Origin: Aequorivita echinoideorum
GTDB lineage: Bacteria; Bacteroidota; Bacteroidia; Flavobacteriales; Flavobacteriaceae
DNA: 64,000 nucleotides
Reading direction: 5' to 3'
Assembly: GCF_018476645.1 (NCBI RefSeq)
Contig: NZ_JAHCTB010000002.1
Coordinates: 1-64,000, forward strand
Shown piece by piece: positions 26,410-35,703 of the stretch. The notes under the pieces are model-generated. The model was not told the DNA's origin, made no database searches, and saw only the letters and a list, made by a program, of their open reading frames with translations. Both the position numbers and the translations under genes were made by a program. Each line of letters begins with the position of its first letter. Positions within the stretch are counted from its first letter, which is position 1.

Positions 26410-27241
26410 AATTCATTGTAAACGGATATTCTTCTCCATTATAAAAAAACGATGCAAGATTATCGCATTCGCCGTTCCCAAAATCAATTATTGCTGTTGA
26501 ACCGTCCTGTTCTATTTCGAGAGAACCACTGACTAAAAATGGGCAGGAAAGTTTTCTAACCAAGGTATCTATTACCTCTCCTCTTCGTTCAAATCCATTT
26601 GTAAATTCTGTTTGCCAATTTCCAGTGACATTATAGACGTTGTCCTGCCAGGTTCCTGATCCCACACCTTCAACCCATTCTGATACGCGAAGTCCAACGC
26701 GTGTACCAGTTATAGATGTATTTGGGAATGTAACAGTTATAGTTTCATTTAATGTAGATTGGGGATTACCATTTTGATTTGCGATTTCGTATTTAAAATC
26801 ACCTCCTCCGCTAACTCCATTATTGTTAAAAACAAAATCATTATATAAATAGTTTATAATGTAGGCCCCACCCACTAACGGGCCATAGTCCAAAAGTATA
26901 CTACCAGACACCACATTTCCATTATTAAGTGTACAAGAATTACCGAAATCTACTAGAACCAATATCGAATTCCCTTGAACGGTAACGGATATTTGTGTAC
27001 ATTTGGGGAAAAGCGATGTAGCATTTGGATTGCGTAGAGAAGTTTCGTTTTCCACAAATGCTTGCTCCATAATATTAAACGTACCTTCGGCTACGTTATC
27101 CATTTTAGCTGCCCGCGCAGAATCTTCAGTATTAAAATTTATATCTTCCGCTCGAGTATCATCATCTTTATCACAACCAATTAAGATAGAAAAACCAAGC
27201 GCTAAAAATGTCATACATATTTTACTGAAATCTCTTTTCAT
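26408..27241 (-). CDS. Hypothetical lipoprotein with two related DFGN modules
   Basis: I do not recognise a family. The 277-residue protein starts with a lipoprotein signal (lipobox ILIGC, lipid Cys23, followed by acidic DKDDD, typical of flavobacterial lipoproteins). The mature part is rich in Gly, Asn and beta-branched residues and looks all-beta. Two segments resemble each other, one near residues 83-110 and one near 240-270. Each has a Cys, a short strand, an ILVLVDFGN- or STAIIDFGN-like motif, and a second Cys, which suggests an internal duplication with one disulfide per copy. It faces accD across a shared terminator and has no operon partner. Surface exposure is possible but not shown. 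Confidence 0.7.
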   Translation of the reverse strand: MKRDFSKICMTFLALGFSILIGCDKDDDTRAEDINFNTEDSARAAKMDNVAEGTFNIMEQAFVENETSLRNPNATSLFPKCTQISVTVQGNSILVLVDFGNSCTLNNGNVVSGSILLDYGPLVGGAYIINYLYNDFVFNNNGVSGGGDFKYEIANQNGNPQSTLNETITVTFPNTSITGTRVGLRVSEWVEGVGSGTWQDNVYNVTGNWQTEFTNGFERRGEVIDTLVRKLSCPFLVSGSLEIEQDGSTAIIDFGNGECDNLASFFYNGEEYPFTMN

Positions 27242-27349
27242 ACAAATTGAGGTTTAGGAGTTTATGAATTTACAACGCTAAAATATCACAAATAGATATA
27301 TTTTAAATTAATTTTATGCAATTGCCCTGTGATTTCAATTTCAATTTTG

Positions 27350-27357
27350 TAATTTCG
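27350..27357 (+). promoter_or_regulatory. Possible promoter −7 box for rpsO
   Basis: TAATTTCG differs at one base from TAnnTTTG and is followed by C, as in many Bacteroidota promoters. It lies 70 bases before the rpsO ATG. Confidence 0.4.
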
Positions 27358-27373
27358 CACCCTTGATTTCCAA

Positions 27374-27390
27374 TCCCGAGGCTGTCGGGA
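27374..27390 (+). promoter_or_regulatory. Small hairpin in the rpsO leader
   Basis: TCCCGA pairs with TCGGGA around a 5-base loop, 37 bases before the rpsO start. S15 is known in several bacteria to bind its own mRNA leader, so this is a candidate control structure. The stem is short and no match to a known S15 leader class was tested. Confidence 0.3.
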
Positions 27391-27427
27391 GGGATCATTA
27401 CATAAAAATCATTTTAATAATATTGGC

Positions 27428-27697
27428 ATGTATTTATCACAAGAAGTAAAAGAGAAAATTTTTGAAAAACACGGTAAGTCGAAAACTGATACCGGCTCTG
27501 CCGAAGGGCAAATCGCATTGTTCACCCACCGTATTGAGCATTTGACGAAACATTTAAAGTCTAACCACAAAGATTACAACACTGAGCGTTCTTTGGTTAA
27601 ATTGGTTGGAAAGCGCAGATCTTTGTTGGATTATCTTATGAAAAAAGACATCCTTCGTTACCGTGCTATCGTTAAAGAATTAGGATTACGTAAGTAA
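27428..27697 (+). CDS. rpsO: 30S ribosomal protein S15
   Basis: S15 is a primary binder of the central domain of 16S rRNA during small-subunit assembly. The 89-residue protein has the usual length and signatures: TDTGSAEGQIALFTHRI, LTKHLKSNHKDY and LVGKRRSLLDYLMK. pnp follows, as in many bacteria, but a strong hairpin lies between them, so co-transcription would need read-through. Confidence 0.98.
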   Translation: MYLSQEVKEKIFEKHGKSKTDTGSAEGQIALFTHRIEHLTKHLKSNHKDYNTERSLVKLVGKRRSLLDYLMKKDILRYRAIVKELGLRK

Positions 27698-27703
27698 TAT
27701 TCT

Positions 27704-27725
27704 AAAGGGCTCCTACGAGCCCTTT
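27704..27725 (+). terminator. Terminator after rpsO
   Basis: A perfect 9-base stem (AAAGGGCTC with GAGCCCTTT) with a 4-base loop is followed by ATTTTTAC, 7 bases after the stop codon. Confidence 0.9.
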
Positions 27726-27851
27726 ATTTTTACATTTTTTTTCAGAATTTATTTCTGGAACACATAGAAAAGCTACCCTTAGGTTTTTCATTGGTCAACC
27801 ACACAACACAACAACACTAAGTCTGAAAATCAGGCTTTGACCAAAATTAAC

Positions 27852-27889
27852 TGCGCATAACCATACGCGCAAAAATGAAAAACAAATGA
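27852..27889 (+). promoter_or_regulatory. pnp leader: short hairpin and a four-codon upstream frame
   Basis: TGCGC (27852-27856) pairs with GCGCA (27867-27871). A mini-frame ATG AAA AAC AAA TGA (27875-27889) follows, whose stop overlaps the pnp start as ATGA. It could give translational coupling or be chance. In E. coli pnp is autoregulated through its leader, so the site is worth noting. Confidence 0.25.
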
Positions 27890-30120
27890 TACCTAAAGTA
27901 TTTAGAGAGGTCATAGACCTAGGTGATGGACGTGAAATTTCCATCGAAACCGGAAAATTGGCAAAACAAGCCCACGGTTCTGTTGTTGTACAATCTGGAA
28001 AATGTATGCTGCTTTGTACAGTAGTTTCAAACTACCAGCAAAGCGATGTTGATTTTCTACCGTTAACGGTAGACTATCGCGAGAAATTTGCCGCTGCGGG
28101 ACGCTATCCTGGCGGATTCTTTAAAAGGGAAGCCAGACCCAGCGATGGAGAAGTATTGACGATGCGCTTGGTGGACCGCGTTCTGCGTCCACTTTTTCCA
28201 AAGGATTATCACGCTGAAACACAAGTAATGATTCAGTTGATGAGCCACGACGAAGATGTTATGCCCGATGCAATGGCAGGACTAGCGGCATCTGCAGCGA
28301 TACAGCTTTCCGATTTTCCCTTTGAATGTGCTATTTCTGAAGCACGTGTGGGAAGAATCAACGGCGAATTTGTAATCAACCCTTCTAGAGCGCAATTAGA
28401 AGAATCGGACATTGATATGGTAATTGGTGCTTCCGCAGATTCTGTGATGATGGTTGAAGGCGAAATGAAGGAAATTAGCGAGGAAGAAATGGTCGAAGCT
28501 ATTAAATTCGCCCACGAGCATATTAAAAAACAATGCGAGGCACAACTTAGATTGGCCGAAGCTGTTGGCAGAAAGGAAGTTCGTGAGTACCAGCCAGAGC
28601 GTGAAGATGAGGATTTGAAGAAAAAAATCCACTCATTGGCGTATGATAAAGTATATGCCGTTGCAAAATCTGCTTCTGCCAAACACGATAGAAGCAATTC
28701 ATTTGCAGAAATAAAAGAAGAAATTAAAGCTAGTTTTTCTGAAGAGGAATTAGAAGATTTTGGAGATTTAGTTTCAAAATACTACAACAAAGCTGAAAAA
28801 GCTGCCGTTCGGGATCTTACCTTAAATGAAGGTTTGCGTTTGGACGGAAGGAAAACCACCGATATACGCCCTATCTGGTGCGAGGTTGATTATCTTCCTT
28901 CTACCCACGGTTCAGCAATTTTCACGCGCGGTGAAACGCAGGCCTTGGCAACTGTTACTTTGGGGACTTCACGCGAAGCAAACCAGATTGATATGCCATC
29001 TCACGAGGGCGAGGAAACATTTTACCTTCACTATAACTTCCCCCCTTTCTCAACTGGGGAAGCGCGTCCAATTCGCGGCACATCGCGTAGAGAAGTGGGT
29101 CACGGAAACTTGGCACAACGCGCACTGAAAGGAATGATCCCATCAGATTGCCCCTATACAGTACGAGTGGTTTCAGAGGTTTTGGAATCAAACGGTTCTT
29201 CCTCCATGGCAACCGTTTGTAGCGGGACCATGGCATTGATGGATGCTGGGGTGCAAATCAAAAAACCAGTTTCCGGAATTGCAATGGGATTGATCTCTGA
29301 TGCCGAGACTGGAAAATATGCAGTTCTTTCTGATATTTTGGGTGATGAAGATCACTTAGGAGATATGGACTTTAAAGTTACCGGAACAGCAGACGGAATA
29401 ACTGCTTGCCAGATGGATATTAAAGTGAAAGGACTTTCCTATGAAATTTTAGTAAATGCACTAAAACAAGCTGCTGATGGAAGACTTCATATTTTAGAAA
29501 AATTGACGGACACGATAGCGCAACCAAATGCAGATGTGAAACCTCACGCTCCAAAAATGATTACTGTTACCATCCCTAATGAATATATTGGCGCCTTGAT
29601 TGGCCCAGGTGGTAAAGTAATTCAGGAACTTCAGAAAGCTACCAAAACCACTATTGTAATTAATGAAGACCCTGTGACCGAAGAAGGAATTGTTGAAATT
29701 TTGGGAACAAACCAAGAAGGGATTGATGCGGTATTGGCTAAAATTGATTCGCTTACCTTCAAACCGGAAGTGGGCAGCGTTTATGAAGTGAAAGTTATCA
29801 AAATGCTTGACTTTGGAGCCGTGGTTGAATATACAGATGCTCCCGGAAACGAGATTTTGCTTCACGTTAGCGAACTTGCTTGGGAACGTACCGAAAATGT
29901 TTCGGATGTCGTAAATATGGGCGATGTTTTTGATGTAAAGTATATGGGAATAGACCCACGAACTAAAAAAGAACGCGTTTCACGCAAAGCAATCCTACCA
30001 AAACCCGAGGGTTATAAAGAGCGCCCACCGCGCGATGACAATAAGGGCGGCGGACGTGATAATCGCAATCGCGATAACCGCGGTCGCGACAATCGTGATA
30101 GAGATAGAAAAAGAGACTAA
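27886..30120 (+). CDS. pnp: Polyribonucleotide nucleotidyltransferase (PNPase)
   Basis: PNPase degrades RNA 3' to 5' by phosphorolysis and acts in mRNA turnover. The 744-residue protein has two RNase PH domains (about 1-215 and 305-540, joined by an all-alpha linker), a KH domain with [14 protein letters not shown] (near 565-580) and an S1 domain (about 625-695, [11 protein letters not shown] and LLHVSEL). The catalytic-core motif [11 protein letters not shown] and the basic CQMDIKVKG are present. The C-terminal 30 residues are an Arg-Asp-Asn-rich low-complexity tail (repeats of RDNR), a probable RNA- or protein-binding extension. It lies 188 bases after rpsO and ends at its own terminator. 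Confidence 0.97.
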   Translation: MIPKVFREVIDLGDGREISIETGKLAKQAHGSVVVQSGKCMLLCTVVSNYQQSDVDFLPLTVDYREKFAAAGRYPGGFFKREARPSDGEVLTMRLVDRVLRPLFPKDYHAETQVMIQLMSHDEDVMPDAMAGLAASAAIQLSDFPFECAISEARVGRINGEFVINPSRAQLEESDIDMVIGASADSVMMVEGEMKEISEEEMVEAIKFAHEHIKKQCEAQLRLAEAVGRKEVREYQPEREDEDLKKKIHSLAYDKVYAVAKSASAKHDRSNSFAEIKEEIKASFSEEELEDFGDLVSKYYNKAEKAAVRDLTLNEGLRLDGRKTTDIRPIWCEVDYLPSTHGSAIFTRGETQALATVTLGTSREANQIDMPSHEGEETFYLHYNFPPFSTGEARPIRGTSRREVGHGNLAQRALKGMIPSDCPYTVRVVSEVLESNGSSSMATVCSGTMALMDAGVQIKKPVSGIAMGLISDAETGKYAVLSDILGDEDHLGDMDFKVTGTADGITACQMDIKVKGLSYEILVNALKQAADGRLHILEKLTDTIAQPNADVKPHAPKMITVTIPNEYIGALIGPGGKVIQELQKATKTTIVINEDPVTEEGIVEILGTNQEGIDAVLAKIDSLTFKPEVGSVYEVKVIKMLDFGAVVEYTDAPGNEILLHVSELAWERTENVSDVVNMGDVFDVKYMGIDPRTKKERVSRKAILPKPEGYKERPPRDDNKGGGRDNRNRDNRGRDNRDRDRKRD

Positions 30121-30137
30121 ACTTTTTAGTCTGAATT

Positions 30138-30169
30138 CAAAAAACCCCGCAAATTGCGGGGTTTTTTTT
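30138..30169 (+). terminator. Strong intrinsic terminator after pnp
   Basis: CAAAAAACCCCGC pairs with GCGGGG plus seven T, with a 5-base loop AAATT. Confidence 0.95.
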
Positions 30170-30372
30170 GTGCCACATTTTCAGTTATATTTAAAAGGTG
30201 CGCAACTATGTCACCTTAAAATTTTTGACATAAAATTCTAACAAATCTTTCGTAAGAGCCATTCTCATTAGGCTATCAGTCATTTCAGACCACATAAACT
30301 TCAATTTAAATCATATAAGAACCCTTTCGCATAGTACTTGCACCTTTATGGAAAATAAACTTAAAATTTAAT
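30170..30372 (+). other. Leader and intergenic region before proC
   Basis: About 200 bases without a gene. I see a weak 6-base inverted repeat (AAGGTG with CACCTT near 30197-30219) and a promoter-like TAGTACTTGC near 30333, which fits the −7 consensus only with a spacing change. No attenuator, leader peptide rich in proline codons or riboswitch pattern was found. Confidence 0.3.
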
Positions 30373-31173
30373 ATGAAAGTACTAGTTGTAGGTGCGGGAA
30401 ATATGGGATTAACATATGCGGAAGGTATGGCGAAATCGCCACTGCTCAACCGTAGAAATTTAATGATCTATGATGTCTCTGCCGAGAAAATCGCGACACT
30501 TAAAGAATTATCATATTTCGATGTATTTGAAAAAATTGAGGACTGCCTTCCCAAGGCGGACGTCGTTTTTATAGCAGTAAAGCCCCATCACAGCGAAGAA
30601 CTATTTCAATCGATCAAGGAAATGGTTCATAACGACCAATTATTTATTTCGCTGATGGCCGGAGTAACCATTGAAAAAATCCAGCAAAGTCTGGGAATTA
30701 AAAAAGTAATTCGTGCCATGCCCAATCTGCCGGCAAAGGTGGGATTGGGAATGACATCCTTCACTGAAGCGAAGGAAGTAAGCCGTATAGAATTACTAAT
30801 GGTCCGGAATCTGCTCGATACCACGGGCGAGGCCATTCACGTTGAAAATGAAAATTTCATCAATGCATCCACAGGTATCTCAGGAAGTGGACCGGCATAT
30901 GTTTTCTATTTTATGCAATCTATGATGGAAGCTGCGCTGAAAATGGGATTCTCTTCAAATGATTCAAAAATATTGGTTACCCAGACCTTTGAAGGTGCGG
31001 TGAAATTATTCAATGAATCTGATCTTTCACCAACCGCGTGGATGGAAATGGTAGCCTCAAAAGGTGGTACCACTCGCGCAGCACTTGATTCCTTTGAAGA
31101 CAATAATGTAAAGGAACTGATAAAAGAAGCTGCCTACGCAGCATTTAATCGAGCAACCGAATTAGGAAAATAA
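30373..31173 (+). CDS. proC: Pyrroline-5-carboxylate reductase
   Basis: ProC reduces 1-pyrroline-5-carboxylate to proline with NAD(P)H, the last step of proline synthesis. The 266-residue protein has the Rossmann motif VVGAGNMG at the N-terminus, VFIAVKPHH, IRAMPNLPA and the C-terminal signature with GSGPAYVF and KGGTTRAAL. Its length is normal. It heads a compact proC-proB-proA group (19- and 16-base gaps), so the whole pathway from glutamate is encoded together. Confidence 0.97.
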   Translation: MKVLVVGAGNMGLTYAEGMAKSPLLNRRNLMIYDVSAEKIATLKELSYFDVFEKIEDCLPKADVVFIAVKPHHSEELFQSIKEMVHNDQLFISLMAGVTIEKIQQSLGIKKVIRAMPNLPAKVGLGMTSFTEAKEVSRIELLMVRNLLDTTGEAIHVENENFINASTGISGSGPAYVFYFMQSMMEAALKMGFSSNDSKILVTQTFEGAVKLFNESDLSPTAWMEMVASKGGTTRAALDSFEDNNVKELIKEAAYAAFNRATELGK

Positions 31174-31192
31174 AAAACCAGAAATAAAAGTT

Positions 31193-31963
31193 ATGAAGCA
31201 AAAACGAGTGGTTATAAAAGTAGGAACCAACGTTATGACAAATAAGGACAATCGTATTGTTGGACCCATTTTAAATGAATTGGTCCGCCAGATTGCGGAA
31301 TTATATGAAAATGATTACTGCCCAGTCTTGGTATCCTCAGGTTCCGCAATTGCGGGAAAAGAAGTTCTTGGCGAGTGTCTTGCGAAGGATGACGCCACAA
31401 GAAGACAGATATATTCATCCGTTGGGCAACCCCGCATGATGCGCCACTACTACAGCCTTTTCCACGATCACGGAATGCGCTGTGCCCAAATTTTGGCAAC
31501 AAAGCGTGATTTTTCACCAGGAAAACACCGTGAAAATATGATAAACTGTTATGAAGGATTGCTCGCCGAAGGCATTGTACCCATTGCAAATGAGGACGAT
31601 GCCGTTTCGCTGACCATGTCGATGTTCAGCGATAATGACGAACTTGCAAGTCTTGTGGCGGAGCTTATTGAAGCGGATGCGCTTCTTATCTTAACAGATA
31701 CAGACGGGCTCTACACAGGTCATCCGGATAATGATGCTTCAAAAAAGCTGAGCAAAGTCCATCATGATGAAGCAGTTGAGCAATACGTTCAGAAATCCAG
31801 CAAGGGCGAGGGTGAAGGACGCGGCGGGATGAAATCTAAGTTGAAAATTGCAAAGGAAACCGCTAAAAAGAATATTCCCACATATATCGCCAACGGAAAG
31901 CGTAAAAACGTAATTGTCGATATTTTAAAGGGAAAAGATATTGGAACAAAATTTTACGCATAA
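31193..31963 (+). CDS. proB: Glutamate 5-kinase (short form without PUA domain)
   Basis: ProB phosphorylates glutamate to gamma-glutamyl phosphate, the first and feedback-controlled step of proline synthesis. The 256-residue protein consists only of the amino acid kinase domain: VIKVGTNVMTN at the start, SSGSAIAGKEVLG, NEDDAV, DNDELASLVA and GGMKSKLKIA. E. coli ProB has about 110 more residues forming a PUA domain; that is absent here, as in other short forms. The gap to proC is 19 bases and to proA 16 bases. Confidence 0.95.
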   Translation: MKQKRVVIKVGTNVMTNKDNRIVGPILNELVRQIAELYENDYCPVLVSSGSAIAGKEVLGECLAKDDATRRQIYSSVGQPRMMRHYYSLFHDHGMRCAQILATKRDFSPGKHRENMINCYEGLLAEGIVPIANEDDAVSLTMSMFSDNDELASLVAELIEADALLILTDTDGLYTGHPDNDASKKLSKVHHDEAVEQYVQKSSKGEGEGRGGMKSKLKIAKETAKKNIPTYIANGKRKNVIVDILKGKDIGTKFYA

Positions 31964-31979
31964 AATAAAGAGAAAAAAT

Positions 31980-33179
31980 ATGAAGTTGATTAAGGAAGAA
32001 TTGAAAAATAAGGTTTTAGAATCAATGATGGAAATTATTGACAAAAACAGAAAGGATTTATTGTATGCGAATAAAATGGATCTTGATGCCTTCAACAAGG
32101 ATGACCAAGCACTTTACGATAGATTGGTGGTTGACGATTCCAAAATTGATGAAATGATAAAAGCCATCAATGAAGTGAAATCCCAGAACGACCCAGTGAA
32201 TGCTGAGATTAGCAAAAACGAATTGGATAGCGGATTGAAAATCATCAATAAAACCGCACCCTTTGGAACGATCATGATTATTTATGAATCCCGGCCCGAT
32301 GTAACTATTGAAGCCGCCGTGCTCGCTTTCAAAGCAAACAATAAGATTTTACTGAAAGGTGGAAAAGAAGCCTATCATAGCAATAAAATTCTTGTGAAAT
32401 TTTGGCACCAAGCATTGCAGGAAAACGGATTGGAAAAGGACTGGATAAAAATGCTGGAAATGAATAGAGAGGAAACCCAAGCATTTTTAAAAAACCCTAC
32501 GGAACCAATCGATTTGATTGTTCCGAGAGGGGACGAACGGTTGATACAGTTTGTAAAAGAAAACGCTACTTGCGCGGTTTTGGTAAGCGGTCGTGGAAAC
32601 AACTTTCTTTATATTGCCGAAGATGCCAATTGGAAAAAAACGCTTGAGGTTATCATCAATGCAAAAACAGATAAAATTTCCGGTTGCAATGCTTTGGATA
32701 AAGTTTTAATTGACATTAATCTTCCAAATTATGAAGCGAAGTTGAAAGAACTGAAGGAAGTTTTGGAAGCTTCAAAAGTGGAAATTCTTGTTGATTCTGA
32801 AGTTAAAAAAGTACTGGCTTCTTCAGAAGAAATTACCGATAGCAATATTTGGTACGAAGAATTTTTGGCACTGAAAATAGCAATAGGCGCTGTGGAAAGT
32901 TTGGAAGATGCTATTTCCAAAATAAATAAATACAGTGGCGGACATTCCAGCGCCATACTCACGGAAAATGCAGGTACAGCTGCGCATTTTATGGAAAATA
33001 TTGATAGCGCCGCAGTATATCATAACGCTTCCACAAGATTCACAGATGGAGGACAAATGGGCGTGGGTGCCGAGCTTGCCATTAGTACAGATAAACTTCA
33101 CCACCGCGGGCCACTCGGATTAAAACAACTGGTTACTAATAAATATTACGTGTACGGTGATGGACATGTTAGGATTTAG
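31980..33179 (+). CDS. proA: Gamma-glutamyl phosphate reductase
   Basis: ProA reduces gamma-glutamyl phosphate to glutamate-5-semialdehyde with NADPH. The 399-residue aldehyde-dehydrogenase-fold protein starts at the ATG at 31980; a TTG at 31941, inside proB, is also in frame but would add a poor extension. Family motifs seen: ESRPDVTIEAA, GGKEAYHSN, the catalytic-Cys segment KISGCNALD, and the C-terminal FTDGGQMGVGAE and HHRGPLGLKQL. The gene ends in a terminator that closes the proline operon. Confidence 0.96.
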   Translation: MKLIKEELKNKVLESMMEIIDKNRKDLLYANKMDLDAFNKDDQALYDRLVVDDSKIDEMIKAINEVKSQNDPVNAEISKNELDSGLKIINKTAPFGTIMIIYESRPDVTIEAAVLAFKANNKILLKGGKEAYHSNKILVKFWHQALQENGLEKDWIKMLEMNREETQAFLKNPTEPIDLIVPRGDERLIQFVKENATCAVLVSGRGNNFLYIAEDANWKKTLEVIINAKTDKISGCNALDKVLIDINLPNYEAKLKELKEVLEASKVEILVDSEVKKVLASSEEITDSNIWYEEFLALKIAIGAVESLEDAISKINKYSGGHSSAILTENAGTAAHFMENIDSAAVYHNASTRFTDGGQMGVGAELAISTDKLHHRGPLGLKQLVTNKYYVYGDGHVRI

Positions 33180-33207
33180 TGATATCGAATTAAATCTTAA
33201 TATTTTG

Positions 33208-33230
33208 AAAGCCTTCAATTTGAAGGCTTT
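33208..33230 (+). terminator. Terminator of the proline operon
   Basis: A 10-base perfect stem (AAAGCCTTCA with TGAAGGCTTT) with a 3-base loop is followed by TTTTATG. Confidence 0.92.
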
Positions 33231-33361
33231 TTTTATGAGTATTGGGAGGGTGTTTAGAATTGAAAACCATTTCAGAAATATTATTTAAAAAAAATCTTCA
33301 CTTCACCACGCAACTTTTCAGAAATTGATAGACTATAGGGTATAAAGCAAACACATCTATT

Positions 33362-34402
33362 ATGAAAAAGCTACTCTCTACTTTGGCAATTTTAAATTTG
33401 GTATTTCTAATGGGCTGCGAGACCGAACCTTTGGACAAAGCCGACCCAAATAAAGTAATTCAAGTAGATTCCGAATTGTATGATTTGGTTACAAAAGCAG
33501 CAAGTAACGATTTTGAAAACCCAATTACGTGCATTGATTTCAACTATCCATTTACCTTAATAGTTTATAATGAAAGTATGGAAATAATAGCCTACGAAAC
33601 CATTGGCACGGACATATATTTTAGTGAATTTTTGGGTAGTCTGGAAGCAGGAAAGTCCATAAGCTTAAGTTACCCAATAACGAGTATTTTGGACAACGGC
33701 GAACCGTATGAAATCAATAACAATGAGGAGTTAAAAGATGCCATAGACAAATGCATAAAAGCAGATACCGTAGGCAACTGCAATAATATTCTCACGGCAC
33801 CTGATTGCATCTGGACAATTACACATTTAGAAGGCCCCAATGCCCAGTATACGGGAGCAACATTTCAAGTTACAAATTTTGGCAATGCGGGTTTGCATTA
33901 CAATGATGAGGCGTTTGCAGGTACTTGGATTACTTATTTTATTGAAGATGAACTTCATTTGAATATTTACATAACAGGGAATGAATCTATAAGTGAAGAC
34001 TGGAATTACGATTGGAAAATCTTGGATTTCAATGAAAACGAGATGACCATTTCCAATAACATTGACACCTTCAAAATATCGAAAAATTGTGGGGAACCGT
34101 GTCAAAAATTTCTTTTTGAGGAATGTGAAACAGAACCCGGTTCAGGCAAGGCTATTTTTAATCTGGAAAGCTATGGATGGTGTATCTATTCACTGATTGC
34201 CCTTCGCGATGGAGATGATATTGCCCTTCGGTATTTCGAAAATCTAGAAGATTTGCTGGCAGGGACAAATCAAATCACCAATCTTTTATATGAAAATTCA
34301 ATGAATCCCATGATAATTTATGTACGGATTGAGGATACAATTACGGGAGAAATGATTGCTATCGTGCCCATAATTTTAAAAGCCATAAATTGCCAAGCTT
34401 AA
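33362..34402 (+). CDS. Hypothetical lipoprotein upstream of an ECF sigma factor
   Basis: Not recognised as a named family. The 346-residue protein has a lipoprotein signal peptide (lipobox FLMGC, lipid Cys19) followed by a polar acidic stretch. The mature part contains about ten cysteines and two roughly separable beta-rich halves; the second half begins near FLFEECETEPGSG. Many Asn, Asp, Ile and aromatic residues suggest an exposed beta protein. It lies 10 bases before an ECF sigma gene that itself overlaps a one-TM protein gene. This is a natural sensor-like setting: a lipoprotein, a sigma factor and a probable anti-sigma in one transcript. Whether the lipoprotein is sensor or target is unknown. 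Confidence 0.7.
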   Translation: MKKLLSTLAILNLVFLMGCETEPLDKADPNKVIQVDSELYDLVTKAASNDFENPITCIDFNYPFTLIVYNESMEIIAYETIGTDIYFSEFLGSLEAGKSISLSYPITSILDNGEPYEINNNEELKDAIDKCIKADTVGNCNNILTAPDCIWTITHLEGPNAQYTGATFQVTNFGNAGLHYNDEAFAGTWITYFIEDELHLNIYITGNESISEDWNYDWKILDFNENEMTISNNIDTFKISKNCGEPCQKFLFEECETEPGSGKAIFNLESYGWCIYSLIALRDGDDIALRYFENLEDLLAGTNQITNLLYENSMNPMIIYVRIEDTITGEMIAIVPIILKAINCQA

Positions 34403-34412
34403 AAATTTTTAT

Positions 34413-34958
34413 TTGAACCTAGAAAAGTTAATAGCGCAATGTTCAAAGAACGACCGGACGGCCCAAAATGAGCTTTTTCAGGAATATAAAGACATGCTTT
34501 ATTTCATTTCCTTGAAATATTGCCGAAATGAGGCAGATGCCGAAGATAATTTGCACGATGCCTTTATAGCTATTTTTCAGAAAATAAAAACCTATAAAAA
34601 CAAAGGTTCTTTTGAAGGCTGGATGAAGCGTATAACTATTTACAAAGCAATCGATAAATATAAAATTACGAAACAGAATCATTTATCAGTAAAGGACGAT
34701 CTTCTCTTGGAATCTACAGAAGTAGATGATGATGCAGAAATCAAACTTGATGTTTTATTAAAATTCATCCAAGAGCTGCCGGATCAGTATCGCCTGGTTT
34801 TCAACCTATACCAGTTGGATGGGTATTCGCATAAAGAAATAGCCACGCTTTTGGAAATTTCCGAGAGCACCTCAAAATCGAATTACCACCGGGCAAAACT
34901 GATTCTTCGGGATAAAGTCAACGAATACAAAAAAGAACTAAACGCAAAAGCTATATAA
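34413..34958 (+). CDS. RNA polymerase ECF-type sigma-70 factor
   Basis: This 181-residue alternative sigma factor directs RNA polymerase to a small regulon. Region 2 runs roughly 25-90 (LYFISLKYCRNEADAED, DAFIAIFQKIKTYK, SFEGWMKRI-like helix), and region 4 roughly 120-170 with the helix-turn-helix HKEIATLLEISESTSKSNYHRAK. There is no region 1 or 3, as expected of the ECF class. The start is a TTG at 34413, 10 bases after the lipoprotein gene; no ATG gives a complete region 2. The stop overlaps the next start as TAATG, so synthesis is coupled to the one-TM protein, a likely anti-sigma factor. Confidence 0.92.
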   Translation: MNLEKLIAQCSKNDRTAQNELFQEYKDMLYFISLKYCRNEADAEDNLHDAFIAIFQKIKTYKNKGSFEGWMKRITIYKAIDKYKITKQNHLSVKDDLLLESTEVDDDAEIKLDVLLKFIQELPDQYRLVFNLYQLDGYSHKEIATLLEISESTSKSNYHRAKLILRDKVNEYKKELNAKAI

Positions 34959-35575
34959 TGGGACAGAAAGAGGACATAGGAAAGCTATTTGAGAGCAAGC
35001 TGAGCCAAGGCAAAAAAGCACCTAGCAATATGCTTTGGGAAAAGATAGATACAACCCTGGATGAGCAAGACCAAAGGCGCAAAAGAGTGATTGTGTATTG
35101 GCTTTTAGGATCGGTGATTTTGGTTTTTCTCACTGGTTTTTTCATTTTCAACTTTGGCATGGATAATTCAAATCCTCAAAATTCCCAAAATGAAACTGAG
35201 GTGCCGTTGGAGAATAACATTTCAACAGAAAGCGAAAAACTTGAGCAAATGGATTCGGAAAAGGATTCGTTGGAAAATTCTTCAGAAATCATTATTTCTA
35301 AAAGGGAATTAATTAGTTCTGAAACAAAATTTGAAAACGAGGAAATAAAGGCACAAAAAAATGAAAGTAAGTCTGCTAAATATTCTTCAGAAAAAAATGC
35401 AATAAGAAAGATGATCGATGAAGATTTTACCGTCAGCAAAAAATACTATTATTATGATAGCAAAAGCGGAAAGCAGATAGTGACCACCAGCAAAGCTGGA
35501 ATGGATAGCATTGTAGCCGCCGCAACAAAATCCATAGATTCAGCACAAACGCAAAACCTCGATGTTCCGCAGTAA
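34958..35575 (+). CDS. Single-pass membrane protein, probable anti-sigma factor
   Basis: No named domain recognised. The 205-residue protein has a cytosolic N-terminal helix-rich part (1-43, with LWEKIDTTLDEQDQRRKR), one membrane segment at 44-66 (VIVYWLLGSVILVFLTGFF) and an extracytoplasmic low-complexity part rich in Glu, Ser, Lys and Asn, with a C-terminal YYYYD motif. Its place immediately after an ECF sigma gene, with a one-base overlap, and its N-in topology are what one expects of an anti-sigma factor that sequesters the sigma at the membrane. That role is inferred from context, not from a detected ZAS or other anti-sigma domain. Confidence 0.7.
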   Translation: MGQKEDIGKLFESKLSQGKKAPSNMLWEKIDTTLDEQDQRRKRVIVYWLLGSVILVFLTGFFIFNFGMDNSNPQNSQNETEVPLENNISTESEKLEQMDSEKDSLENSSEIIISKRELISSETKFENEEIKAQKNESKSAKYSSEKNAIRKMIDEDFTVSKKYYYYDSKSGKQIVTTSKAGMDSIVAAATKSIDSAQTQNLDVPQ

Positions 35576-35703
35576 ATTTTTGATGTTTGAAGAAGAAAAA
35601 ATACTTTTCTTAAAATTTATTTAAAACTCCTGTAACCTTTTGAAGCCTTTTTACGTATAACCTAACACAAAAGTTTTAAACCCAAATTACAGGAATATCT
35701 TAA

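Noticed and set aside
28233-28697. 154-codon open frame antisense to pnp
   Set aside because: It is Ser/Ala/Ile-rich as expected for the complement of pnp codons; it shows no promoter or family.
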